In this document: positions 1 through 9,879 of the stretch, piece after piece
Numbering within the stretch: the stretch's first letter is position 1
Layout of the letters: each line of letters starts with the position of its first letter
DNA from: Plasmopara viticola
Lineage: Eukaryota; Oomycota; Peronosporomycetes; Peronosporales; Peronosporaceae
Assembly (NCBI GenBank): GCA_001695595.3
Contig: MBPM02000096.1
Location: 62,001 to 126,000, forward strand
Direction of reading: 5' to 3'
Length of the DNA stretch: 64,000 bases
Notes under the pieces: model-generated
Seen by the model: only the letters and a program-made list of their open reading frames with translations
The model's database searches: none
Told to the model about the DNA's origin: nothing
Made by a program: the position numbers and the translations under genes

Positions 1-162
1 ATCTACCACCTCTCAGGCGACTACAACCCACTTCATGTTGACCCGCAGAGTGCCACGAAGATTAGTTTCAACCAATCTCTTTTGAACGGCTTGTGCTCCA
101 TGGGTGTGGTAAGCCGTGCACTATACGAACGCTTTTGCGGTGGCGACCATAAAATTAATTGA
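1..162 (+). CDS. MaoC/hotdog enoyl-CoA hydratase 2 fragment (5' end outside window)
   Basis: Frame 1 is open from the window edge to a TGA at 160-162, about 53 codons. It contains the hydratase-2 signature YHLSGDYNPLHVDPQSA, with the Asp and His that act as catalytic pair in the 2-enoyl-CoA hydratase part of peroxisomal multifunctional enzyme type 2. A second family block follows (FNQ..L.GLCSMGVVSRAL). In the family this block usually reads PILHG; here it is SLLNG, so His is replaced by Asn. The family acts in peroxisomal beta-oxidation. The frame stops soon after the second block, earlier than usual for the domain, so this is either a last exon with a shortened end or a degenerating copy. 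No start is visible because the gene enters from the left. Confidence 0.6.
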   Translation: MYHLSGDYNPLHVDPQSATKISFNQSLLNGLCSMGVVSRALYERFCGGDHKIN

Positions 163-995
163 CAAGTATGTAAGTGATTTTTAAAGAAGAACATACCATT
201 TAACATTGCGAGAATGCGCTTTAAAGTCGTGAGTTAAATCTCATGCCTTAACATATAAACGACGGCGTTGGAGCGGCATTTAACTGCTGTCATCATGACA
301 AGTCTCGAATTATAGGCAAAAAAACTAGGCAAAAAAACTAGGGCGTAGAAATAGGCAAAAAAACTATCATCGAGCCTTCAGGTAGACAATTTACCTACGT
401 AAGATTGACTACGAAGTGCCACCAGATGTGACGAGGTCACACAGTGCTTTGTTTAATGGAGGCTTGCACTAAGTTGTAATAGCTTTCGTTGAGTGGCATT
501 CCACTATCCCAGTCTCGGAAGAATTGACATAATTAATTGCAGTTATTCAGGATGATTAGTACATATAATATTAATGTGCTATAACCAAGAAGAGCTTTGA
601 AATTAAGGCAAGACAGTATCCATCTTGGTACCTATAGAGATAATTCAATATGCGAATTAATATAAACGGATGTCTGTCTTGCATCAGGAGCCACAAAAAC
701 AGAAAGCAAGCTTCAATGCAAATGATGTCACGGCTTACCGCACATCTTTTACGGCTTTTTTACCCATTCCTTTTTTTTGTAAATATAGTCCACACAACTC
801 TCTTGTGATTCAATTTTTTTGTTGTTGCTACAAATCTTAGATTGTGAAATTAAGTCGTATCTTTCAACTTGTGAAAAGTACCAACGATTGCCCAATACCA
901 AATTCTCGCCATGACACCCAATATTCACAACTCATTTACGACCGCGCCTCGTCCCCATTTCTGCTACGACCTTGCCCACTCACAAGCACACAGAG
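163..995. other. AT-rich intergenic stretch
   Basis: No credible coding frame. Around 311-369 a short A-rich word (taggcaaaaaaacta) occurs three times, two copies abutting and one about 25 bp further on, which suggests slippage. The last 150 bp become T-rich with short pyrimidine runs and probably include the promoter of the downstream NTF2-like gene. Confidence 0.5.
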
Positions 996-1541
996 ATGGC
1001 CAACCGCAATGCGCAGGAGCTCGCCGAGAACGTCTTGTCGCTCTACGACGTGAGCACGAACCGCGACGCCACGATCGCCAAGTACTACACGGCCGACGCC
1101 GTCTTTACGGATCCCCTCGTGTCCGTGCAGGGCGTGGACAATATCCAAGCGCAATTTCGCGTGCTAGCCAAGTTTATCAAGTCGAGCAAGGCCACGCTCG
1201 TGCGCGGCTCGATGGCCGGTGTTTCGGTCTTGACGATCGATAGCTCGATGGTGTTCCGTCTCAAGCCCTTTCCGAGCTTGATGAAGATCGTGCTCCGCGT
1301 CTTTTCAGTGCTCGAGCTCAAGAATGGCCGCATTGCGTCCCACACGGACCATTACGACTTTTACTCAGTGTTGGCAAACATTCCATTCGTTGCCTTTTTC
1401 TACGGGCGGTTTCGGCCTATGTTTGGTGCCGCGAGCTCGGCCGTGATCAAGCGCCTCGTGCCACCGGAGCTCAAACCGGCGATCTTGGCCAGCAAGGCCG
1501 AGGCTAATGGCCACGGCGTTGCGACCGCGATTGCAACGTAA
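996..1541 (+). CDS. NTF2-like / SnoaL-like fold protein
   Basis: A 181-residue protein. I chose the ATG at 996 (MANRNAQEL); the frame extends a few codons further upstream but only to a TTG. Near the N-terminus it has the arrangement typical of small NTF2-like proteins: a helix (ENVLSLYDVS), then KYYTADAVFTDPLVSVQG, where a FxDP-type turn precedes the beta sheet, then a later stretch HTDHYDFYSVL typical of the sheet closing the cavity. Members of this superfamily are diverse (enzymes, transporters, scaffolds), so the substrate cannot be named. No signal peptide or clear membrane segment. It runs tail-to-tail with the ArfGAP-like gene, 246 bp apart. High GC and strong third-position C/G relative to flanks support real coding. 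Confidence 0.8.
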   Translation: MANRNAQELAENVLSLYDVSTNRDATIAKYYTADAVFTDPLVSVQGVDNIQAQFRVLAKFIKSSKATLVRGSMAGVSVLTIDSSMVFRLKPFPSLMKIVLRVFSVLELKNGRIASHTDHYDFYSVLANIPFVAFFYGRFRPMFGAASSAVIKRLVPPELKPAILASKAEANGHGVATAIAT

Positions 1542-1787
1542 AGGGCGTGAGTGGAATGCGACAGGTGGACGATGGAACTCCACTATGTCTAGTCCTCTAT
1601 TGTGCATGGTGAATTGTCTAAAAGCGTGGCAGACGGAAAGAAGAGAACAAGCATTAGGGCGACGCTCCAAATTTTTAGTGCACTTTTGTTTAACAGCGGT
1701 TGTGAAAGCTGATATACTCAGGAACTTAAGAACCCCAGTGTGGAATTAATTTGAAGCTTCAAAGCCGTTAAGTTTTTGACTCTCACT

Positions 1788-2954
1788 TCATTTTTGGGGC
1801 AAACCCAGACCAGCAAATGGGTCCCTGGGTTTCAATTGACCACCTCCATATCCACCTGCGGTGACTGCGTTCGGCATATAATTTGTGCCCATGTTTCTAC
1901 CTGCAGGACTCCCCATCGTGGATTGCTGCTGCAAGTGTTGTTGCAGTTGAAAACCTCTTTGTTGCAAATTTAAACCTGTACCCATGCTCATCCCGACAGG
2001 ACCTCTAGTCTGACCATAACCGTTGTTGTTGCGCTGAGGCGTTCCGTACGCTAATGACGGAGCCGACAGTGCATCGAATACGCTAAAATCCACACGGGCT
2101 GGTGCTGCATTAAATTGGTTCATAATATTAGATGCGGGAGTTTGGCGCTGCTGGGTCACTGTTGGCGCAAATGGGTCGAATGAGACTGATGGGGTCGTGA
2201 CGGTTCCACCCGGTACCGCGAATGCATCAAACGAGCTCGAGGGCGGGACAGCGGGTGCCGATGCAAATGCACCAAAACCGTCATTTTCAGTCCGCAAAGC
2301 AGTCGTACCGGCACCACAGTCGCTACTGATTGACGGCGTTGGCGCAGGAGCTGACGCGAAGGCCCCGAATCCATCGTTTGCACTTCCTGGGACCGGCACT
2401 GCGACAAAAGCGCCCCATTCGTCATTCATAGCGCTACTCTTTGTAGTTTTAACCCCTCCATGCGTCACGTTGGTTGGATCTGGCATGTCAAAGTCCAGCA
2501 AATTGCAGACAGAAGCTGCCGATCTGCCACTGCTCGTGGCCGTCGGGCTATTCAATGTCGCGACCTGGGAGCCATCGTCACTATAAAAAGCCTTCTCGTT
2601 ATAAACGTGATTGATAAACTGCTTGTAGTAGTCCAGCGAATCGTCTTTGGTGGGTTTGCGCATCTCCGTGTCGTTCCAGCGACGGAGCCAGACGCGTGCT
2701 GCCACGGCGTTGCCGCCGCCATTCTCTTCACGCAGCGCGTCCACCTCTTCCATCGTCCAATTGCTCATACTCACACTCTTGACGCGCATGCTGTAGCTCT
2801 GATGCGCGCTTTTGCAATTCGAGCACACAAACGTCCGCACCTTTTCGCAAATGTTTTGGTGGCCAAACCGATTGTAGTTGCCACAGTTAACACACGTCTT
2901 GTTGGCCTCGAGCTTCTTGAGCGCATTCAGCGCCGCCTCTGCATCCATCGACAT
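1788..2954 (-). CDS. ArfGAP-domain protein of the AGFG type with a low-complexity FG/GAFA tail
   Basis: 388 residues. Residues 12-85 form an ArfGAP zinc finger: Cys21-x2-Cys24 and Cys44-x2-Cys47, followed by MRVKSVSMSNWT, which closely resembles the AGFG (HRB-like) variant of the family. Canonical ArfGAPs have 16 residues between the two Cys pairs; here there are 19. The Arg finger that normally follows the conserved His (HR) is Gln (AHQSYS). The tail is rich in Pro, Gln, Asn and repeated DGFGAFASAP-like units, comparable to the FG/NPF-rich tails of AGFG proteins that bind endocytic adaptors. Family role: Arf GTPase regulation in vesicle traffic. Because the catalytic Arg is missing, GTPase-activating activity is doubtful and a scaffold role is more likely (inference). 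The start ATG at 2954 has a second in-frame ATG two codons later. Confidence 0.85.
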   Translation of the reverse strand: MSMDAEAALNALKKLEANKTCVNCGNYNRFGHQNICEKVRTFVCSNCKSAHQSYSMRVKSVSMSNWTMEEVDALREENGGGNAVAARVWLRRWNDTEMRKPTKDDSLDYYKQFINHVYNEKAFYSDDGSQVATLNSPTATSSGRSAASVCNLLDFDMPDPTNVTHGGVKTTKSSAMNDEWGAFVAVPVPGSANDGFGAFASAPAPTPSISSDCGAGTTALRTENDGFGAFASAPAVPPSSSFDAFAVPGGTVTTPSVSFDPFAPTVTQQRQTPASNIMNQFNAAPARVDFSVFDALSAPSLAYGTPQRNNNGYGQTRGPVGMSMGTGLNLQQRGFQLQQHLQQQSTMGSPAGRNMGTNYMPNAVTAGGYGGGQLKPRDPFAGLGLPQK

Positions 2955-4880
2955 TGGATAGTGCTGCTAGTCGTCGGTTGATAGCCTTGGTCGAAGGGGT
3001 TAAAAGGGCACGAGGTGGTTGCCGCCGCCTCGACAAAGACGACGCTGGTGTGGCGTTGTGATGAAACTACCGCGGAAAAGTGACGTAGGCACTCGACAAG
3101 AGTGATGGTAAGCTTCAACGTACGACCAGCACTCTTAAGGGAACTGACAGGATTAAACACATAAATAGTGTCTCGTCTGCATGAACCGTTACGCTTTTAT
3201 AAGTTTTTTTTTAATACGGGATGAGATTGAGGGAATCATGAAAACATTGTAATGAATAGAATTAGTCGTAAATCTGCACACTTTCAGGACTCCTTTTGCG
3301 CTCTGTGCAATTATGGCCAGAATTATTGTAGAGGCGTATCTATGCAAACACCGCAGCAATTGCGTCGTCAGTCATATGAACGTCGCAGGTGCGGTTGTGA
3401 GACCTTCATAACTCACAAAATGTTATAGCTACTTAATTTGTACCCTACAATTATACCCGTCAAGCTACTAGCATATTGTCATTGACACTTCAAGAGGTAG
3501 CATTGTTCGTAATCTCAGGATACAATTTTTTTACTCCCCTGTCGATTGAGAGACTAGTCAGCCCAAATAATTTCATTTTCTAACTAAAGTCGTCGTAATG
3601 ACGACTTCTTACGAGCTGGGTTGCAGTTTAAACAATAACTCGGCCGTCGATGAGTCTTAATCCATTGCATCATTGATCCGCTTACAATTCTTTCGGCCAC
3701 ACAGATTTTTTGCTTTCAAATCGATGCGTGTAATATATCGAGTGTCAACAATATCTCTGCTTTGCCTAAACATCGTGAGACTTGCGTCCACCCAAAGTAA
3801 ATTTTAGCTGATGCCCTCATCAGACAATATAGCTACTGTTTGGCATAGTGGACGACGCACCGCCACATATAAATTGTCAAGGAATAATCTTAAAGCCAAA
3901 CACGCCACTTGCGGCACATAGCGAGCGCAGTTTTGTACAAGCACTGCTTAATATATTAGCGTGCCACTTAATATCGCCTCGCTCATTCTACCGTAACCGA
4001 CGCCAGTTATGCCATCGCTGGTATGCAGCAAGCGCCGCTTGTACGAGAATTGCTCAGTAGTTTCGGGCTCTGCTTAATGCGGACTTTTGTCCTACACCAA
4101 AGTAGTGTTGACTTCTTACATTCATCTACCTAAAAGGATGCATGTAAGCTTTATTGCGGCGCTATTGCGTCTGCGCACGTCAAGAAAGATTGAAAGAACG
4201 TGTCTGTGACCGTAATCTCAGCCCTTAAAACAAGCAAACCGACGCTTAGTTGTGGCTATATTGCGTCTGTGCACGTCTATAACGATGGAAAAGACGTATA
4301 TGTGGCCGTACTACATCTGCCTGCTTCAATAAAGTCAATATGCGCTCAGTTCTTGCTTTTCTGCGTCTGTGCACGTCTAGCACGATAGAAGGGACGTCTT
4401 TGTTTCAACATCCAGCACATAAAGTAACTCAGTCCATTGTCTGCGCGATTTGCGCTTCTGGCTCCCAGCGGAGTTGGCTTCACGAGTCTCTGAAGGTTCA
4501 CTTCGAAAGATGTGGTAACACCTAAGGTATTTGACCCCCACCAAAGTCAGGGCTTGTGGTGCTTCCATCCAGAACTAGGTCATATTTCATCCAAGATCGA
4601 ATGACGTGCGACGCAATCGCAGTCGAGGAACTTCAGAGGTACAGAATCCGTCACTTCTTTCACTTTGTTGTGCTCAAAACTTAACCATTCGACTGACTTT
4701 CATCGGCAGTAGAGCGTCGAATGTAAGTGCCTGGCATCCCGGAATCAATGGGGGTAAATCATGCCTAACTTTAACTTACAAAAATCTACATACTTATAGT
4801 TGTTTGAAATTTTGTACAGCCAATATCAAACCCAAGTACCGTATTTTCCGCATTAATGGGCTCTTGCATATGATGACAGA
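2955..4880. other. Intergenic, no gene seen; contains a three-copy diverged repeat
   Basis: The first about 200 bp next to the ArfGAP-like start are comparatively GC-rich and probably its promoter and 5' UTR. The rest is AT-rich with only short, unsupported frames. A diverged tandem repeat at 4164-4382 is listed separately. Confidence 0.5.
4164..4382. repeat. Diverged tandem repeat, three units about 97-101 bp apart
   Basis: The core word tgcgtctg(c/t)gcacgtc recurs at about 4166, 4262 and 4362. It is followed each time by an A/T-rich segment with (ag)a(c/t)gat-like words and then acgt(g/c/a)t. Units are strongly diverged away from the core, so this is an old tandem array or three relics of one element. 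Confidence 0.45.
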
Positions 4881-6449
4881 ATGGCAGCGTCGTGCTGCTT
4901 CCAGTTACAGACTTCACGCGGTCCCCACAGCGCACTTGTGCATCGTTACTGCCATTTAACCACCTCAACCTCTTCTCCTCCTGCTCCTGTGCTGTCAATT
5001 GGTCGTAAGCAACAGTGCTGGCTGCGTTTGCCCCAGGACTTGGAAGTCTCGAGTGTTCACGCGGAATTTCACTTCATCACGAGCGAAAAGCGCGTCGCGC
5101 TACGCGATGTGAACAGCACAAATGGCACTAAACTTAACGGTAAGCCACTGGAGGCTCACAAGGACTATTTACTAAGCAACGGAGACGTCATTGGTGTAGG
5201 TAGGACCAGTCTTCGCTTCGTGCAAGTGGAGCATGGACCTTCGTGTAGCGCTAAAACACCAGGTGATGGGGCTGGCACTGGTGCTTACGTAGCACGCAGT
5301 ATACAATGTACAAAGGATACGTCTGCAGTTAGATCGGAAGTGATAGTGCTGGATGACGACTCGAGTGATCACGATCAAGAAGAGGTAGAGAATACGACTG
5401 GATCAAGAAACGGTCCTACAGATCAACCCGATAGTGAACCCGATCGTGACAATGCAAGGCTGTTAGTAGCTAGGAAAAGCGAGAGGGGGAAGAAGGAGGT
5501 GGAGTCAGTGGCAAAGGTGGTGTTTGACGTTGGAGGTGAGTCTTCATTAGAGGAAGCAACGTGTACAGCATGTCGAGCAAGGATTGGACAGTTGGATCTA
5601 TTGGAGCAACAGGCCCATTTGAACGAGTGTATTGGTGGCCGTGTGCTCACTTCTGCTGCGTCCACAATTCAAGACAAAAGAACCAAGCCACGACGACGGG
5701 GTAAAGCAGGAGATGTCAGTGGTGTGAAAAGGAAGCGAAAACCAAAGGTAGGTGAGGAGAATGCGAAAGGAAGAATACCGCGAAAGCGAAAGCGGGCAGC
5801 CGATCCTAAAGCGAACATTGCGATCGCTTTGGCGTTGACAGGCACAACAACTCGAAACAAAGTGGAGCAGACGGAGGAGCAGATTGCAGTGGCAAAGGAG
5901 AAATTGGCGCAACTTGATGCGCAACTAGCAAAGTTGGCGAAACGACGCGTCAACCTATTGAAAAACCTGGATCGACTCGAGAAAACAAAGGACAAGTTCC
6001 GCAAATCTCACGTGCTGCCGCCAGCCAAGGTCTTTCAGCTATTCAATCTAGAAGCTGCGTTGGCTTCTATCTTTCCAATCCACCGCCAAGCCCATTCGAG
6101 TAATCGGCAGGTCGAAGAGAAGTGTATTGAAGCCACTTCTGATGTGGCAAAGCGGTATACTCCGTCACGATGGCGTAAAAGAAACGAAGGCGATGAGCAA
6201 GAGCAGGATGACGAAGCGGCGGTGAATGCAATTTCCATGTGGGCGCGTGCTTCACAGCAGTGCTTTGCTCTTCAAAGCGATACGCTTCTTTACCGCAACA
6301 GCGTCTTACGGCCTTTTCTCGGCGACGTCGAGCATGCTGATGGTGGTGGGACGAGTCTTGATTGTGTTAATGATGTGATCCACGTTGTTGATGGAAATGA
6401 TAAACGTGGCCATGTGTCGGATGCAAAGTTCGTTACGACTGCATCATGA
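4881..6449 (+). CDS. FHA-domain nuclear protein with a C2HC zinc finger and coiled coil
   Basis: 522 residues from the ATG at 4881. An FHA domain spans about residues 38-115: Gly41-Arg42, SSVH (57-60), NSTNGT (78-83) and NGDVIGVG (100-107). These are the conserved blocks that read phosphothreonine in the family. Residues 228-250 form a Cys-x2-Cys-x14-His-x3-Cys finger resembling ubiquitin-binding UBZ4-type fingers of DNA-repair proteins. Several basic clusters follow (KPRRRGK, KRKRKPK, RKRKR; about 265-310), giving likely nuclear localisation, then a heptad-rich coiled coil at about 325-372. The stretch before the coiled coil (ANIAIALALTG) resembles a motif in SLX4-like proteins, which is weak evidence. 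A nuclear phospho-dependent adaptor, perhaps in DNA repair, is the best inference. It converges on the ELMO gene, 330 bp apart. Confidence 0.8.
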   Translation: MAASCCFQLQTSRGPHSALVHRYCHLTTSTSSPPAPVLSIGRKQQCWLRLPQDLEVSSVHAEFHFITSEKRVALRDVNSTNGTKLNGKPLEAHKDYLLSNGDVIGVGRTSLRFVQVEHGPSCSAKTPGDGAGTGAYVARSIQCTKDTSAVRSEVIVLDDDSSDHDQEEVENTTGSRNGPTDQPDSEPDRDNARLLVARKSERGKKEVESVAKVVFDVGGESSLEEATCTACRARIGQLDLLEQQAHLNECIGGRVLTSAASTIQDKRTKPRRRGKAGDVSGVKRKRKPKVGEENAKGRIPRKRKRAADPKANIAIALALTGTTTRNKVEQTEEQIAVAKEKLAQLDAQLAKLAKRRVNLLKNLDRLEKTKDKFRKSHVLPPAKVFQLFNLEAALASIFPIHRQAHSSNRQVEEKCIEATSDVAKRYTPSRWRKRNEGDEQEQDDEAAVNAISMWARASQQCFALQSDTLLYRNSVLRPFLGDVEHADGGGTSLDCVNDVIHVVDGNDKRGHVSDAKFVTTAS

Positions 6450-6779
6450 TCAAGTGTTGGGATTTGCGTGTGATTTAGCGACAGCGTTTGTGGCATGATC
6501 AGACGTACACAACGTTGCAGTGGCTGACGCGACACACTTTGGAAAATAAGGCGTATCAGACTAGAGGTTTCCAATAAAATGTTGATGAGAGACACGGAAT
6601 GACTGAGAGTGTCCAATATATTTATTGTAAGCGAAAAGTTAATATTTCCAACAATTTTGTTACAACTCATTAAGTGGCCACGTAACTTAGTTGCATTTAA
6701 CCTTTATTTTGCAAATTCATTTAAACGCAAAATTCTCACGTACTCAGTTTTATTCGTGTTGTAATCCCTACAAGAACAA
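6450..6779. other. Convergent intergenic spacer
   Basis: Shared 3' region of the FHA and ELMO genes. AT-rich towards 6700, no coding frame supported. Confidence 0.5.
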
Positions 6780-7952
6780 TTAGGCTATCGGTGCTGCCAA
6801 TTCACGACTCTTGCCATGCTCATTGTTCTTCGAGTCGGTTAAAGACATTGTGTGCTTAGTCGTAAGCCCTGCAAATAGATCTTGAGTCATTTGAGCACAC
6901 ACTTCATTACTCTCACTTTCAACCATGCTAGAAGATCCAGAGGCCGTTTCAGCATCACTCATCACTGGTAAATTATCGCTGCGAAAACGCTCGATCTCAG
7001 GCATCCGCGGCTTGAGCCGGTAAACATTCCTACCCACCGACTCGTCCATTAATTCCTTGCCCCACGTCTTGCCAATGTCCCGCATGCTTTTTCTCTCTGT
7101 CCTGTGGTGCTGCACCCACCGAGATACAGACCCTGATTCACAATCCGTCAAAGCTTGTTCATCCATTGGAGCAGCGTGCGTGTTCTCGATAATGTATCGG
7201 CCGTTGCTACACAGATCTTGCAAGTCTGCGAGCGCTAGTGGCGCCTGGATCAAGGCCGTCGTCAGTCTAAGCTCAACGGCAGCGACCAACTTGTCCACTA
7301 TGGCCATAGAGCACGCGTCCAGGTCTTTTATCCATAACTTTACCGCCACTTCTTCGCAAAAAGACTCTTCGAATGCCAAAAACGCAAGCGAAAAGAGTTG
7401 AAAAAAATCCGTTTCGTGCTGAAAAAGCTGCCAATAGAGCGTCGTGGTGACGGGAAAGGGCCCTGGAGTGTGCGTGGCGTCCATTAAATGCACTGTCACG
7501 CTCAAAGCGCGGACGAGCGCAATTGCCGCCTTTGCAAAGGGGTACCCCCCGCGCCCGCGTCGCATCATTGCCGCCTCGGCTGGATACTTTTCAACAAAGA
7601 AAACAAGACACTGCAGTCCTAGTTCGCCCGTAGGATTGAGGTCAATGGCTGGATTCGAGGCCGAAAAGCCAACTTCTTTCCACAAGTCGCTTATGAGCAC
7701 AAAACCCGGCATTTGGTGTTTGCGACGAAAACTTGCAGTCCAATACCGCTGTAACAATTGCAGGTGCTAATAGAATATTGGTTACAGTAAGATTTGGATT
7801 CTTTGATTAGAAACTTTGTGACGTACCTCTGGAGACGCCACAAGCCGTTGGAACAGCGCTCGCTGCATCTTGTATAGCACGAGCATTTCGGTGTCATTAG
7901 GACGGCGGCCTTGCTCGGCAAGACTTAGCTGGCGTCCGGTGGTGTTTCCCAT
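6780..7952 (-). CDS. ELMO/CED-12 domain protein, one 60-bp intron, N-myristoylation start
   Basis: Two exons: 7952-7827 (42 codons) and 7766-6780. The intron 7767-7826 begins GTACGT and ends TATTAG on the minus strand and is phase 0. The reading frame joins cleanly into LLQRYWTASF, giving about 370 residues. The first residues MGNTTG fit an N-myristoylation signal. The ELMO domain covers roughly residues 60-235, with the family blocks LWKEVGF...NPAIDL..TGELGLQCLVFF..., YPFAKAAIAL and FFQLFSLAFLAFEE. ELMO-domain proteins act as GTPase-activating or guanine-exchange cofactors for Arl/Rac small GTPases at membranes. The C-terminal about 100 residues are Ser-rich and look disordered. Using only the second exon would lose the natural start. 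It is divergent from the mucin-like gene. Confidence 0.85.
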
Positions 7953-8515
7953 GTTTAAGCCAGAATTTACCGAATATTCGATGGAATCCGTCCCTTCAAG
8001 ATATGGTCCCCTTTTCTTCCATTTAGTGGCCCAAGTTTACGGCCAAATTTCAAGAAATGGGATCGCTTCTGGAGCTAATGAGCTGTTTCGGCTGAATTGC
8101 ACTGTCCCCTTAACCAATTTTGACAGTGTCACACAGCACTGTAGCGTGTAGGAAGATGCGCGATCTTTCGGCAAACAACTGTACTGACATTAAGGGGACA
8201 TGCTGGTCTCAAAAATCGAGCTGAGCTGCTATCCTGTATCCGCGAGTACTCTTTCGAATGATGCAACGAACCGGACATAGTCTTCATCTGACTCGATGCC
8301 GAGAAAGCATGTGGTCCACAAGCGAAAAGCTAGGACAAGTGGGCCTCGGGAAGCCCCTTACCTTTTGGCGTCCCCCACAAGTGTTTCGTGCCGTCAGCAA
8401 ACTTTCCGAGTGGATTTTTCGGTGGCCGACAATACTATCTGCCCCCCCAGTTTAGCATATACATACAATCCAGCACCCGACCCACGACACGACGCGGTAC
8501 GATTATCCAACGAAG
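7953..8515. other. Divergent promoter region with an inserted dispersed repeat
   Basis: Shared upstream region of the ELMO gene and the mucin-like gene. It contains the repeat at 8103-8215, described separately. No supported coding frame. Confidence 0.5.
8103..8215. repeat. Dispersed repeat with an internal 11-bp inverted repeat
   Basis: TGTCCCCTTAA at 8103-8113 is matched by its exact reverse complement at 8190-8200. Between them, from about 8120, lies a segment (gacag..tcacacagcac ... gcgatct.tcgg.aaacaa) that reappears in diverged form at 17102-17195; the similarity resumes past the right inverted repeat (ctggtctcaa). A MITE-like or SINE-like relic is possible; no clear target-site duplication is visible. 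Confidence 0.4.
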
Positions 8516-9616
8516 ATGCTTCGTACGCTTCCGCTGCTCTTGACAGTGCTCACCGCTGCGACTCAGGCCACCGAGGACATTAGCGTCTGTCGCGATGCCA
8601 CCTACAGCCTTTCCGTGGACGCAGGGACGCTCTGTGCAGGTGCCGGCATGCCGACAGGTGTCACTTGCCCCAAAACCGGGGACGTGGCAGTGGCCGACTG
8701 TTATGCCTACCTGCCGTCGTACGTGAACGGCCAGTGCATCGCCCCCGAAGACGCCGTTTGCCAACGCGTGAACGGCGACACGTGGGGCTGTGTCCTCCCG
8801 ACCGTGGGCTGCGAAGACGTCGTCGAGCCCACGTGCGAAACGTGGGCCTACGACGGACAAGACGGCGTGGACTTGGACAGTCCGGGATCGTTCGACGGCA
8901 ACGAAGACTACGACCCGAGCTGGTTTGTCCAGACCACTGAGCTGCGCGACTTGTACAATTGCGGGGAAGCCCCGACGCCGGCTCCAACCACACCAGCTCC
9001 GACGCCAGCTCCAACCACGCCAGCTCCGACGCCAGAACCCACGCCGGCTCCGACCACACCAGCGCCAACGCCAGAACCCACGCCGGCTCCAACCACGCCA
9101 GCGCCAACGCCAGAGCCGACGCCGGCTCCAACTCCAGTGGCTCCGTTACCAGAGCCTACGCCAGCTCCAACCACGCCGACGCCAGAGCCCACGCCAGCTC
9201 CAACCACGCCGACGCCAGAGCCGACGCCAGCTCCAACTCCAGGGCTTGCACCCTCTCCTCCAATCTTTGCAAGCTTAACCGGTAGTGGCGGCATGGATCT
9301 TGAGATACGCATTTACGTTGGCGACGACAGCTCGACGCCGCTGAACGATACCATGAGCGTGAGAGACAGCGCGTCGACGACCGCATTGTCGTCCAGCACC
9401 ACGTCAAGCGAGAGGACACTGGGCACCGCGACCGTCGCAAGTATCGCGATTGCCGTCGTCGCGGTCGCTGCGATTGCTGTCGTCGCTGCCGTGTACGCCA
9501 AGAAACGAAGACACGACACGCCGCGCGAACGCCGCGCGAGCGTCGAGTACGAAATGGCGCTCACGCCGTCGCCGACGCACATGTCGCAGGTCAACATTAC
9601 GTCCCCCCGGAGCTAA
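8516..9616 (+). CDS. Cysteine-rich, PT-rich mucin-like type I membrane protein
   Basis: 366 residues. A signal peptide at 1-18 (hydrophobic LPLLLTVL, cleavage near ATQA) leads into an extracellular module with ten Cys at 25, 40, 51, 62, 74, 82, 92, 99, 107 and 149. Blocks include [21 protein letters not shown] and [14 protein letters not shown]. Residues 153-245 are a Pro/Thr/Ala/Glu repeat built on PTPAPT and PTPEPT, expected to be heavily O-glycosylated and extended. A Ser/Thr stretch, a transmembrane helix at about 303-327 and a short basic tail (KKRRHD) follow. The layout matches a cell-surface or wall-linked adhesion/mucin protein. A paralogue with the same ten-Cys scaffold is at 39937-41154. 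GC-rich repeat DNA makes copy number prone to change. Confidence 0.85.
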   Translation: MLRTLPLLLTVLTAATQATEDISVCRDATYSLSVDAGTLCAGAGMPTGVTCPKTGDVAVADCYAYLPSYVNGQCIAPEDAVCQRVNGDTWGCVLPTVGCEDVVEPTCETWAYDGQDGVDLDSPGSFDGNEDYDPSWFVQTTELRDLYNCGEAPTPAPTTPAPTPAPTTPAPTPEPTPAPTTPAPTPEPTPAPTTPAPTPEPTPAPTPVAPLPEPTPAPTTPTPEPTPAPTTPTPEPTPAPTPGLAPSPPIFASLTGSGGMDLEIRIYVGDDSSTPLNDTMSVRDSASTTALSSSTTSSERTLGTATVASIAIAVVAVAAIAVVAAVYAKKRRHDTPRERRASVEYEMALTPSPTHMSQVNITSPRS

Positions 9617-9879
9617 TACTGAGAATGCACGCGAGGTGTTGGAGACCATCCCACGACTCTGTGCCACGGCAATGCTAGTACGCGTTCCTTGCTGCATGGG
9701 TCATGCAGCCAATCATAGGAAATTGACAAGGAACAAGTTAAGGTATTATAATGCGTTTGGGAATTAGGTTGCGCTAATGGGCTAATTATAACGGCCTCAT
9801 TAGAAGCTCATGGCGATGTAAAATAAGGGTTACAGGATATATGGCAATGATTTGCAAATGTTGCATGGTCCTACCCTAA

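Noticed and set aside
8908..9312. Minus-strand frame rich in Gly-Val-Gly-Ala repeats
   Set aside because: It is the antisense of the PTPAPT-coding repeat of the mucin-like gene; composition follows from the repeat.
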